Source: Agrobacterium sp. a22-2 (GTDB lineage: Bacteria; Pseudomonadota; Alphaproteobacteria; Rhizobiales; Rhizobiaceae). Taken from it: 64,000 nt of DNA. Made by a program: the position numbers and the translations under genes. The notes under the pieces are model-generated. The model searched no databases and had not been told where the DNA came from. It saw nothing but the letters and a program-made list of their open reading frames with translations. Location: NCBI RefSeq assembly GCF_012276985.1, contig NZ_JAAXMM010000018.1, positions 62,001-126,000 on the forward strand. The letters run 5' to 3'. Shown here piece by piece: positions 8,758-15,784 of the stretch (positions within the stretch are counted from its first letter, which is position 1; each line of letters opens with the position of its first letter).

Positions 8758-9273
8758 CTAGCCGCCAACGGAGATGGTGCGATAAGCGCGCCCGAAATAG
8801 ACGAGGGCTTCGCTGGCCTCACCCGGATTGACCTTCAGCACATTGCAGAACAGCACCGTATGGGTGCCGATCTCCTGCACCGACTGCAAGCTGCATTCGA
8901 AGGATACCAGGGCATCCACCAGCACCGGCGCATCATGCATCCCCGGCGACCACGATCCGCCAGCGAACCGCTCCTCCATCGGGATCTTGGCGCCGAATTG
9001 CCGCGACAGCGCTTCGTGATGCGGCGTAAGCGTGTTGATGCAGAGGTGCCGGCTGTCGAGAATGGCAGCCAGGCTTGACGTCTTCTGGTTCACACAGACC
9101 AGCAGGGTCGGCGGCGTATCCGTCACGCTGCAGACGGCCGAGGCGGTGAAGCCCGACCGGCCGTCCGGTCCCACGGTCGTGACCACATGGACGGCCGCGG
9201 CAAGCGACGCCATGCCGTTGCGGAAATCGAACTGGGTGACGGGATCGATCATCGATTTCGACATCTGGTCCAT
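8758..9273 (-). CDS. Flavin reductase (HpaC/RutF-like)
   Basis: A 171-residue flavin reductase domain protein. The motif GFTASAVCSVTDTPPTLLVCVN (about residues 41-62) and the late HTVLFCNVL/YFGRAY blocks are typical of the small NAD(P)H:flavin oxidoreductase components. It begins 3 bp after the stop of the flavin-dependent monooxygenase, so the two almost certainly form a two-component oxygenase in which this protein supplies reduced flavin. It ends 15 bp from the convergent MarR gene and is the last gene of the minus-strand cluster. Confidence 0.85.
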   Translation of the reverse strand: MDQMSKSMIDPVTQFDFRNGMASLAAAVHVVTTVGPDGRSGFTASAVCSVTDTPPTLLVCVNQKTSSLAAILDSRHLCINTLTPHHEALSRQFGAKIPMEERFAGGSWSPGMHDAPVLVDALVSFECSLQSVQEIGTHTVLFCNVLKVNPGEASEALVYFGRAYRTISVGG

Positions 9274-9276
9274 GTG

Positions 9277-10368
9277 CTAGACCCGAAGCCCAGCGCGCTT
9301 CAGAGGCGGCAGCACCCGATCGCAGAAGAATGGCAATTCGTAGGTGTAGTTTGCAAAGGTCAGCGCAATGCCGGAATAGCCGGCCTCAGAAATCGCCACC
9401 ATCTGCTCGACGATTTTCTCCGGCGTTCCGACCAGCGGAAAACTGCCGGCGCCACCGGCAAAACGCTTGCGATAACGGTTATAGGCATCCGCGTCATGGG
9501 ACTGCGAAAACTCCTTCTTGCCGGCCATATGCGCATCGACGGCGTCGTTGTCGGCCATAGTCACGGCATAGCGCTCGTAATAGTCCTCCGCCTCCTGCTG
9601 CGTATCGCGGCAGACCACATGGCAGACCGTATAGGCACCGACATCGCGGCCCGCCTTTTGCGATCGGTCTCGGATATCGGCGACATGCTGCCCGGCCTCC
9701 GACAACTCGGTAAAGGTCGTGAACAGGTAATCGCAGTTGACCGCTGCAAAATCCCGGCCCGGCCCGCCAAAGGCCGCATTCATGGTCACCGGGCGTGGCG
9801 ACTGCAGGCTGGCCGGGCGGCTGACGACACCCTTGAGCTTGTAATAGCGCCCGTCGAAATCGAAAGGCGCCTCGGACGAATAGGCCTGCTGGATGACATC
9901 CAGCCATTCGTGCGCCTGGTCATAGCCCTTTTCCGCGAGCGGAATACCGAACATCGCGAATTCCTTCGGGTTCCAGCCGCAGACGATGTTGAGGCCGGCC
10001 CGACCATGGCTGATATGATCGACCGTCGCCAGGGCCTTGGCGGCATAAAGCGGATGCACGATCGGCACATGCACGGTCATGAAAAGGCCGATGCGCTGCG
10101 TCACCGCCGCCAGCGCTGCCGCCCAGGTGAAGGTCTCGAACGACCATTCGCGCACCCGGTTCTTGCCGCCGAAGCCCGACCAACGGGCAATCGGCAGGAA
10201 GAAATCAAGTCCGGCCCGGTCGGCGATCTGGACCGCGTTGAGATTGTCGTCCCAGCTGGCGCGCCAGCGCTCGGGAACATCGGTAATCGCCAGCCCCCCA
10301 TCGGCATTGGCGGAGAAGACGCCGAGCATGAGTTTGTTGTCGCCCTTCAACGGATGCATCACAGTCAT
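9277..10368 (-). CDS. LLM-class flavin-dependent monooxygenase (RutA/SfnG-like)
   Basis: A 363-residue luciferase-like TIM-barrel monooxygenase using reduced flavin. Family blocks include MLGVFSANADGG, LFMTVHVPIVHPLYAAK, GRAGLNIVCGWNPKEF and a late LVGTPEKIVEQM. The start was placed at MTVMHPLKG (ATG 10368) because AGGGA lies just upstream; ATG 10380, which overlaps the GntR stop as ATGA, is possible. RutA relatives open the uracil ring by N-C cleavage, so oxidative attack on an N-heterocycle next to isatin-hydrolase-like genes is an attractive but unproven role. Sulfone or other C1-type substrates are the alternative. Confidence 0.8.
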   Translation of the reverse strand: MTVMHPLKGDNKLMLGVFSANADGGLAITDVPERWRASWDDNLNAVQIADRAGLDFFLPIARWSGFGGKNRVREWSFETFTWAAALAAVTQRIGLFMTVHVPIVHPLYAAKALATVDHISHGRAGLNIVCGWNPKEFAMFGIPLAEKGYDQAHEWLDVIQQAYSSEAPFDFDGRYYKLKGVVSRPASLQSPRPVTMNAAFGGPGRDFAAVNCDYLFTTFTELSEAGQHVADIRDRSQKAGRDVGAYTVCHVVCRDTQQEAEDYYERYAVTMADNDAVDAHMAGKKEFSQSHDADAYNRYRKRFAGGAGSFPLVGTPEKIVEQMVAISEAGYSGIALTFANYTYELPFFCDRVLPPLKRAGLRV

Positions 10369-10376
10369 TGGTTCCC

Positions 10377-11081
10377 TCATTCTTGTCTGGTGTTCTTTTT
10401 CGATCGCCGCGACTTTGCCGCCTGGCCTTGCTCGATCTGCCTGTCCCGCGCCGCGAGATATGCGGCTTCGGCTGCAAACATGAAGGCCATCATCCGGTCC
10501 TGTGCCAGCAGCGGATCGCGGGCCCGGAACGCTTCAAACAGGCCGCCGAGCGTCGCAATATAATCGCCGCGCGTCTCGGTATCGGCGAAGGTCTCAATGC
10601 GCAGCCCCTGGAAATAATCGATGAAACGGGAAATCGTCGCCGCCATGTGCGGATTGCGAACAGCAGCGATCCATGCGCTGCGGAAGGCGACATTGCCGCG
10701 GATCATCAGGGCGATGTCGTCGCGCTCGTTGCCCTGGCGAATGGCATTCATGGCCGCCAGCAGGTCTGCCTCGGCCTGCGGCGTCAGATCGCGCGCCGCC
10801 GCGGCCGCGGCCCGCGGCTCCAACTGGCGACGCAGCTCGAAAAGCCCGACGATATCGTCGCGCGACAGGACCGGCACCATGAAGCCGCGCGTCGACCCGA
10901 CGAGATAACCCTCCGCCACTAGCCGCAACAGCGCTTCACGCGCCGGCATGCGCGACGTGCCGTAGATCTCGGCAATTTCGGTATCGACCAGCCGGTCGTC
11001 AGGGCCGATTTCGCTAAGCTGCAGTTTCAGCCGCAGATCGGCATAGACGGATTCGACAAGGCTGAGATTGCGAACATTCAT
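10377..11081 (-). CDS. GntR/FCD-family transcriptional regulator
   Basis: A 234-residue regulator: N-terminal GntR winged helix (VDTEIAEIYGTSRMPAREALLRLVAEG, residues about 36-62) and a helical C-terminal FCD ligand domain with the expected acidic and histidine residues. GGAGG sits 6 bp before ATG 11081, which favours this start over the ATG five codons upstream. Its stop overlaps the next reading frame. Two inverted copies of ATCGTATAC flank its promoter gap, consistent with autoregulation. FCD regulators usually bind carboxylates, which fits an aromatic acid or organic acid effector. Confidence 0.85.
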   Translation of the reverse strand: MNVRNLSLVESVYADLRLKLQLSEIGPDDRLVDTEIAEIYGTSRMPAREALLRLVAEGYLVGSTRGFMVPVLSRDDIVGLFELRRQLEPRAAAAAARDLTPQAEADLLAAMNAIRQGNERDDIALMIRGNVAFRSAWIAAVRNPHMAATISRFIDYFQGLRIETFADTETRGDYIATLGGLFEAFRARDPLLAQDRMMAFMFAAEAAYLAARDRQIEQGQAAKSRRSKKNTRQE

Positions 11082-11099
11082 GGTGAACCTCCGCATAAA

Positions 11100-11206
11100 A
11101 TCGTATACGGAAAATCCGTTATTTCAAGCTTATAATTTCATGAAACAGCGCGAAATGCGTAATTTTTCGGATATGTTAGACTTGCAATAAGATAACAGTA
11201 TACGAT
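11100..11206. promoter_or_regulatory. GntR-type operator pair ATCGTATAC
   Basis: ATCGTATAC occurs at 11100-11108 on the plus strand and in inverted orientation (GTATACGAT) at 11198-11206. GTATAC cores are common in operators of FCD-type GntR regulators. The first lies 19 bp upstream of the GntR start; the second overlaps the 3' end of the upstream gene. Between them is TTTCATGAAA (11137-11146), a 10-bp palindrome. The pairing suggests a looped or cooperative autoregulatory site. Confidence 0.5.
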
Positions 11207-12006
11207 TATCGAGCATGTAGTGGCGAAACGCGCCCATGGGCGACCAAGTGCCGAAAATCGTCAATGGCCTGTTGCGGCGCCCGGGCGCAATGCGGGCCGC
11301 CGCTCGGCTCGATGCCGTTCAGCTTGTGCAGGCGTACCTGCATTTCCGCCGCCTTGAGAGCCACGGCGGCGCAATTGACCACCGGCGCATGACCAATGCG
11401 AAGGCCGAACTCGCCGCCGACCAGAAGACCCGGAAGCACGCCGGCCGGAACGATCACGTCGGCACCCGCCGCCACCATCGGCTCGGCGCAGGCGCGAAAG
11501 GCATCGAACATGCGGGTCCTGGCATCCAGATCGCCGGCAAAGCAGGCGCTGAAATCCGAGGGATCGGCATTGAGACCGGCAATGTGCGACACCCGACCGC
11601 CAAGGCCATAGAGATCGGCCTGTTCGTGATGCAGCCCCTTGAACACGTCGTCGAGCGTGACCAGTCCGATCCGACGGCCCATCTGTGCGGCATAGTGCAG
11701 GGTCGCCTCGCCGGTGCCGATCACCGGAATGCCGACAGCCGATTTCAGCTCGTAAAGACCAGGGTCCTGGAAATGGCCCATGACCACGGCATCGAAGCCC
11801 ATCGCCTGCGCTTCCAGCCCATTGTCGATCGCCAGGATAGCGCAGCGGAATTCCGATAGCCGGCAGAAGGCCCGGTCCGGCGGGCTGATGCCATGCACCT
11901 CGACCACCGTGCCCGGCTCGGCAATCTCGTTGAGATAGGCCGTCAGCTTGGCCATGTAGGCCGCACTTGCCGTGGAATCGATAAAGCTCTGCCAGAAGAT
12001 GCGCAT
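11206..12006 (-). CDS. Asp/Glu (hydantoin) racemase-fold protein without the catalytic cysteines
   Basis: A 266-residue protein of the aspartate/glutamate/hydantoin racemase superfamily. The start at ATG 12006 (MRIFWQSF) gives the normal family N-terminus. In hydantoin racemases the two catalytic cysteines lie in ACFGDPGL and LGCGG; here the matching stretches read GHFQDPGL (H78) and VPAGV (G189), so both cysteines appear replaced. It may therefore act as a lyase, isomerase or decarboxylase of different mechanism, or be non-catalytic. It sits between an isatin-hydrolase-like gene and a GntR gene in the same orientation, which suggests action on a ring-opening product. Confidence 0.65.
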   Translation of the reverse strand: MRIFWQSFIDSTASAAYMAKLTAYLNEIAEPGTVVEVHGISPPDRAFCRLSEFRCAILAIDNGLEAQAMGFDAVVMGHFQDPGLYELKSAVGIPVIGTGEATLHYAAQMGRRIGLVTLDDVFKGLHHEQADLYGLGGRVSHIAGLNADPSDFSACFAGDLDARTRMFDAFRACAEPMVAAGADVIVPAGVLPGLLVGGEFGLRIGHAPVVNCAAVALKAAEMQVRLHKLNGIEPSGGPHCARAPQQAIDDFRHLVAHGRVSPLHAR

Positions 12007-12046
12007 GTCGGTTCTTTCAAGCTGATATAACGAAAGGAGCGTGGGT

Positions 12047-12823
12047 TTATGCGGTTTGCACGAGCGCCAGAACCCGCAGCGGACTGCCCGATCCATGCAG
12101 GACCTTGAGCGGGGCGGCAACGATGACAGCGCCGGTCGGCGGCAGGCGGTCGAGCTCCCGCAAGCATTGCAGGCCATAGCGGCCGGCGCCATGGAGAAAA
12201 TGATGGGCCGGATAAGGTGGATGAAAATGCCCGCCTTGGCCGGCATCCGTGCCGATCGTCTCCGTGCCGAACCCCAGGATGTCGCGCTCGCTCACCAGCC
12301 ATTCCATGACATCGGCATCAGGGCCGGGCGTATGGGCACCATCGTCCCGCAGACCGGCATAGGCCGCGCCGCTCTTCTTCGACCAGTCCGTGCGCATCAA
12401 GACCCAGGAGCGTGCCTGAATGCGGCCGTTGATCGCCTCCCAGGCGAGTACCGTCTCGCGCGTCAGCAGGTAATCGGCATCGATCGCCGCCTCCGCAGAA
12501 CAATCGATCACGCAAGCGGGCGCGATCAGATCTGCCTCAGGCAGCGTATCGACGGTGTTGCGCGGCAGATCCCGGCCCGTATACCAGTGGATCGGTGCGT
12601 CGAAATGCGTGCCCGTATGCTCGCCGAAGCTCAGATTGTTCCAGTACCAGGCCGGGCCGGCGCCGTCATAATGGGATATGCGCTCGATGCGGACCGGTGC
12701 CGATTGCCCCAGTTCCGGCGGTATAATGATGACGGGGAAATCCGGTGACAGCGTCTGTGTGAGGTCGATGATGCGGATGGCGCCGGACGAGAGCGCTGCG
12801 GCGAAATGGGCAAGTGCGGACAT
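12047..12823 (-). CDS. Cyclase-family metal hydrolase, isatin-hydrolase-like (second copy)
   Basis: A 258-residue paralogue of the protein at 5773-6558. The metal motif is HTGTHFDAP with H69, H73 and D75; GTDAG and a C-terminal LRVLALVQ follow. The frame is open far upstream, but ATG 12823 has an AGAGGGG ribosome site and matches the paralogue's N-terminus. It lies 35 bp after the zinc-ribbon/SDR fusion gene. Divergence between the two copies (GWGQETIGTDAG against GFGTETIGTDAG, different N-termini) suggests two related cyclic substrates rather than simple duplication. Kynurenine formamidase activity is a possible alternative. Confidence 0.75.
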   Translation of the reverse strand: MSALAHFAAALSSGAIRIIDLTQTLSPDFPVIIIPPELGQSAPVRIERISHYDGAGPAWYWNNLSFGEHTGTHFDAPIHWYTGRDLPRNTVDTLPEADLIAPACVIDCSAEAAIDADYLLTRETVLAWEAINGRIQARSWVLMRTDWSKKSGAAYAGLRDDGAHTPGPDADVMEWLVSERDILGFGTETIGTDAGQGGHFHPPYPAHHFLHGAGRYGLQCLRELDRLPPTGAVIVAAPLKVLHGSGSPLRVLALVQTA

Positions 12824-12858
12824 GACTGGGGACCCCTCTTTAAAGATGCCGGCGGCCC

Positions 12859-14106
12859 TTACGCCTGGCCGGCCCGTTCGCGCTCGACGGCCTTCGGATT
12901 GGCAAGCAGTCGCGCATGCAGATCCTTGGCGACATCGCCGACATAGACCTCTTCCAAACCCCTTTTCAGCCCGTCGATCACCGCATCGGCGACCGCTTTT
13001 GGCGCGACCTTCGGCGCGGGCAGGGCCTGGAACCATTCGGTCTCGGTAGGTCCACTCAGCACGTTCAGCAAGCGCACCCCGCCGGCGCCCAGTTCACTTC
13101 GAAGGGAATGGGACAACGACAGGGCGGCTGCCTGTGCTGCCGAATAGGCACCGAGCCCGGGCGCCGCGGCTTCACCGAAGATCGAGAGGATATTGACCCA
13201 GGCCGCCGCCCCTGCCTCGCCATCGGCCCCGCGGGCCCGCAGGATCGGCGCGAAAGCCTGGGACAGCCGCAGCGTTCCGAACACCAGCCGCTCCATCGCA
13301 TCACGTGCCGGGTTCAGTGCGGCCGCGTCCAGAATGCTGCCGGGACGGATAAAGTCGGTATTGTTGATCAGGATCTCGACCTTGGCGCCGTAGTCGGCCG
13401 CCAGGTCCCGCGCCGATGTCTCATCCGTCACGTCGAGCGGCACGCATGTGACGCCGCCGAGTGCCTCGAAAGCACCGCGTTCGGCAAAGGGTTTCCACGG
13501 CTCCGACAGACCGATGAAAATCTCCGCAGCACCTGCCGCCTTGAGGCCTTTGGCGAGCGGCAGCGCGAACGGGCTGCGCCCATCGACGATCAGCACCCGG
13601 CGATGTTTCGGATCGGCGGCCAATTCCCGTCCCTGTCGATCGTCCGTCATGGATGGGGCTCCTTGCAGCGGTGAGGAAAAGAAGACGGCCTGTCCAGCCT
13701 TGTCCAATTGCAGCGACACACGCACCGCTGCATGCTCAAGGCAGTCCGTATGCAGATGCGACAGGACCACCGGCCCGCAATCGAGCTTCACCAGCCCGAT
13801 CCGCCACGGCGCCCGTTCGCGGAAATACGTATCCGATGGGACGAGGACAGTGGTCTCGGACACCAGCACACCGGTATCCGGGGCATCCTTCAGGGGCAGG
13901 GCCGCCGACAGGCAATGCGGGCAGGCCTCGCGCGCCGGATAGGCATAGTGTCCGCAGACCTCGCAGCATTGCAGCGCAAAACGGCCTTCTGCCGCCGCCC
14001 GCGTCAGGTCATGCGACCTGCGGCTGCGGGCCGCCGGCGGCAGAACCACCTGCCGCGTGCGAAGAAGCGGGTTCTTGCGTTTGTGCTTGGACAAAGGCTC
14101 GCTCAT
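12859..14106 (-). CDS. DUF35-type Zn-ribbon/OB-fold fused to a degenerate short-chain dehydrogenase
   Basis: A 415-residue fusion. Residues 40-150 form a DUF35-type unit: a zinc ribbon with C48, C51, C62 and C65, then an OB-fold. Residues 168-400 are a short-chain dehydrogenase/reductase domain, with VDGRSPFALP in place of the usual glycine-rich loop, INNTD (247-251), S308 and YSAAQ (321-325), where the catalytic lysine of YxxxK is glutamine. DUF35 proteins pair with thiolase-fold partners, and the thiolase-fold gene overlaps this one by 4 bp (ATGA). The layout recalls BbsA/BbsC of benzylsuccinate oxidation or Ltp2-DUF35 aldolases, fused into one chain. Confidence 0.7.
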   Translation of the reverse strand: MSEPLSKHKRKNPLLRTRQVVLPPAARSRRSHDLTRAAAEGRFALQCCEVCGHYAYPAREACPHCLSAALPLKDAPDTGVLVSETTVLVPSDTYFRERAPWRIGLVKLDCGPVVLSHLHTDCLEHAAVRVSLQLDKAGQAVFFSSPLQGAPSMTDDRQGRELAADPKHRRVLIVDGRSPFALPLAKGLKAAGAAEIFIGLSEPWKPFAERGAFEALGGVTCVPLDVTDETSARDLAADYGAKVEILINNTDFIRPGSILDAAALNPARDAMERLVFGTLRLSQAFAPILRARGADGEAGAAAWVNILSIFGEAAAPGLGAYSAAQAAALSLSHSLRSELGAGGVRLLNVLSGPTETEWFQALPAPKVAPKAVADAVIDGLKRGLEEVYVGDVAKDLHARLLANPKAVERERAGQA

Positions 14107-15290
14107 GCGCCCTCTCCCGCCAGGATCACGGCGCCGGATGCCAGACCGCGATCATAATTGATCATGCCGAAGCCGGACGCCAGCGCCAGCCGGGCACCCG
14201 TTACCTGCGTCGGTCCGGCCAATCCCATCACCTGTCGCATGGCCTCGATCATGCCAAGATGGCCGCCGGCCGCCCCTGCCTGGCCGACCGACAATTGCCC
14301 GCCGGAGGTGTTGTGGGGAAACGAGCCGCCGATGGTCAGGTCGTGCTGCCGCACGAAGTCCGGGCCCTCGCCCTTTGCACAGAAACCCAGATCCTCGAAC
14401 TGCATCATCGAGATCACCGGATAGTCGTCATAGGTCTGCACCACGTCGATTGCCGCCGGACGGATGCCGGCCATGGTATAGAGTTCATCGATATCGACAA
14501 CCCAGCCGCCACGATCCTGCACCGTATCCTGCGCAAACACATGATGCCGTTCGATGGTGGAGAGAATGCGCGCAAAGGGCAGATCGAGGGCGCGGGCATT
14601 GTCCTCGTGCATGACGAGAAAGGCCTCCGCCCCGGCGCAGGGCATGACGCAATCGAACAGATGAATGGGCTCGGCAATCGGCCGCGCTGCCATATACTGC
14701 TCCAGCGTCAGCGGCTTCTTCATCAGGGCATTCGGGTTCTTCAGCGCATTGTCGCGCTGCGCCACGGCGATCCGGCCGAAATCCTCGCGACGGGCGCCGT
14801 ATTTCTGCATGTAATGGCGCGCGATCAGCGCGAAGCTGGCATTCGGCCCACCGCTGCCATAGGGATAGACCGCATCCTGCGAGAAGCGTGAAAAATTGGC
14901 AAGCGACTGGCGAAACGAATCGACCGAGTTGGTATCGGCGCCGATGCAGGCGACGATCTCGGCATCGCCCGACTGCACCGCACGCGCCGCACGGCGCAGC
15001 GACACGACGGCAGACACACCGCCCAGCGGCACATAGTCGAGGAAGCGCGGCGACAGACCGAAATGCTGGGTCAGGCCGATCGCCGTATCGGGCGTGGTGG
15101 AAAAACTTGCCACCGACAGGCCATCGAAGGACGTGTGGCTGATGCCGGCGCCCTCCGCCAGGGCGGCAAGTGCCCGGCCGATCCACCACTGCGTGCTCTC
15201 GATCGAATAGCGCGCATAGGGAACGGTGACCGGCACCGCCATCACGATGCCATCATAGGATTGTCGCCGCTTTGTCGATTCCAAGCTCAC
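14103..15290 (-). CDS. Thiolase-fold protein lacking the nucleophilic cysteine (Ltp2/SCP2-like)
   Basis: A 395-residue thiolase-superfamily protein. The conserved late motifs are present (FPHNTSGG, GAAGGHLG, CVMPCAGAEAF), but the segment that carries the acyl-accepting cysteine in SCP2 thiolases (NNCATGS) aligns with PLGGVSAV (residues 88-95), so the nucleophile appears to be glycine. This is the state of Ltp2-type steroid side-chain aldolases, which also need a DUF35 partner, encoded next door here. The start is uncertain: GTG 15290 has AGGA upstream; ATG 15242 would be shorter. Retro-aldol cleavage of a CoA ester is a better guess than thiolysis. Confidence 0.65.
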   Translation of the reverse strand: MSLESTKRRQSYDGIVMAVPVTVPYARYSIESTQWWIGRALAALAEGAGISHTSFDGLSVASFSTTPDTAIGLTQHFGLSPRFLDYVPLGGVSAVVSLRRAARAVQSGDAEIVACIGADTNSVDSFRQSLANFSRFSQDAVYPYGSGGPNASFALIARHYMQKYGARREDFGRIAVAQRDNALKNPNALMKKPLTLEQYMAARPIAEPIHLFDCVMPCAGAEAFLVMHEDNARALDLPFARILSTIERHHVFAQDTVQDRGGWVVDIDELYTMAGIRPAAIDVVQTYDDYPVISMMQFEDLGFCAKGEGPDFVRQHDLTIGGSFPHNTSGGQLSVGQAGAAGGHLGMIEAMRQVMGLAGPTQVTGARLALASGFGMINYDRGLASGAVILAGEGA

Positions 15291-15319
15291 ACCCGCATCC
15301 TTGTCACTGAACTGCCTCC

Positions 15320-15745
15320 TCAGGCAACCGTCAGCTTTACATCGACATTGCCGCGCGTCGCGTTGGAATAAGGGCAACGCTCATGGGCGCCGGCGACGAT
15401 CTCCTCCGCCAAGCCGCGTTCGATCCCCGGCAAGGATACGACCAGTTCGACCGCCAGGGCATAACCGACCGGCACGGGGCCAATGCCGACCTTGGCGCTG
15501 ACCGTCGGCTCGCCTTCCAGCGCGATCTTCGACGTTCTGGCGACCAGCTTGACCGCGCCGAGAAAGCAGGCGGCATAACCGGCGGCAAACAGCTGCTCGG
15601 GATTGGTGCCATCACCGCCCGGACCGCCGAGCCCCTTCGGCACGCTCAAGGCCATCGTGAAACCGCCATCGGCGCCTTCCACCCGTCCGTCGCGTCCGCC
15701 AAAGGCGGTGACCGATGTTTCGTAGAGAATCTTGTCCGGTGTCAT
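15320..15745 (-). CDS. ohr: Organic hydroperoxide resistance protein (OsmC/Ohr family)
   Basis: A 141-residue Ohr-type peroxidase with the two redox cysteines C60 (GYAACFLGA) and C124 (HERCPYSNATRG). The N-terminus (LYETSVTAFGGRDG) and the NPEQLFAAGYAACF block are diagnostic of Ohr rather than OsmC. It reduces organic peroxides using lipoylated proteins in characterised members. Its place between a CoA ligase and a thiolase-fold gene on the same strand is unusual for ohr, which normally sits beside ohrR; it may protect against peroxides from flavin-dependent oxidation in the same pathway. Confidence 0.85.
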   Translation of the reverse strand: MTPDKILYETSVTAFGGRDGRVEGADGGFTMALSVPKGLGGPGGDGTNPEQLFAAGYAACFLGAVKLVARTSKIALEGEPTVSAKVGIGPVPVGYALAVELVVSLPGIERGLAEEIVAGAHERCPYSNATRGNVDVKLTVA

Positions 15746-15784
15746 GTCAGGTCGTCTCCCATCGTCGATTTCAGATTTGTTATC

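Noticed and set aside
9187..10563. A 458-codon plus-strand open frame
   Set aside because: It covers the LLM monooxygenase antisense, and its product is Arg/His-rich with no recognisable motif; high GC codon bias creates such frames.
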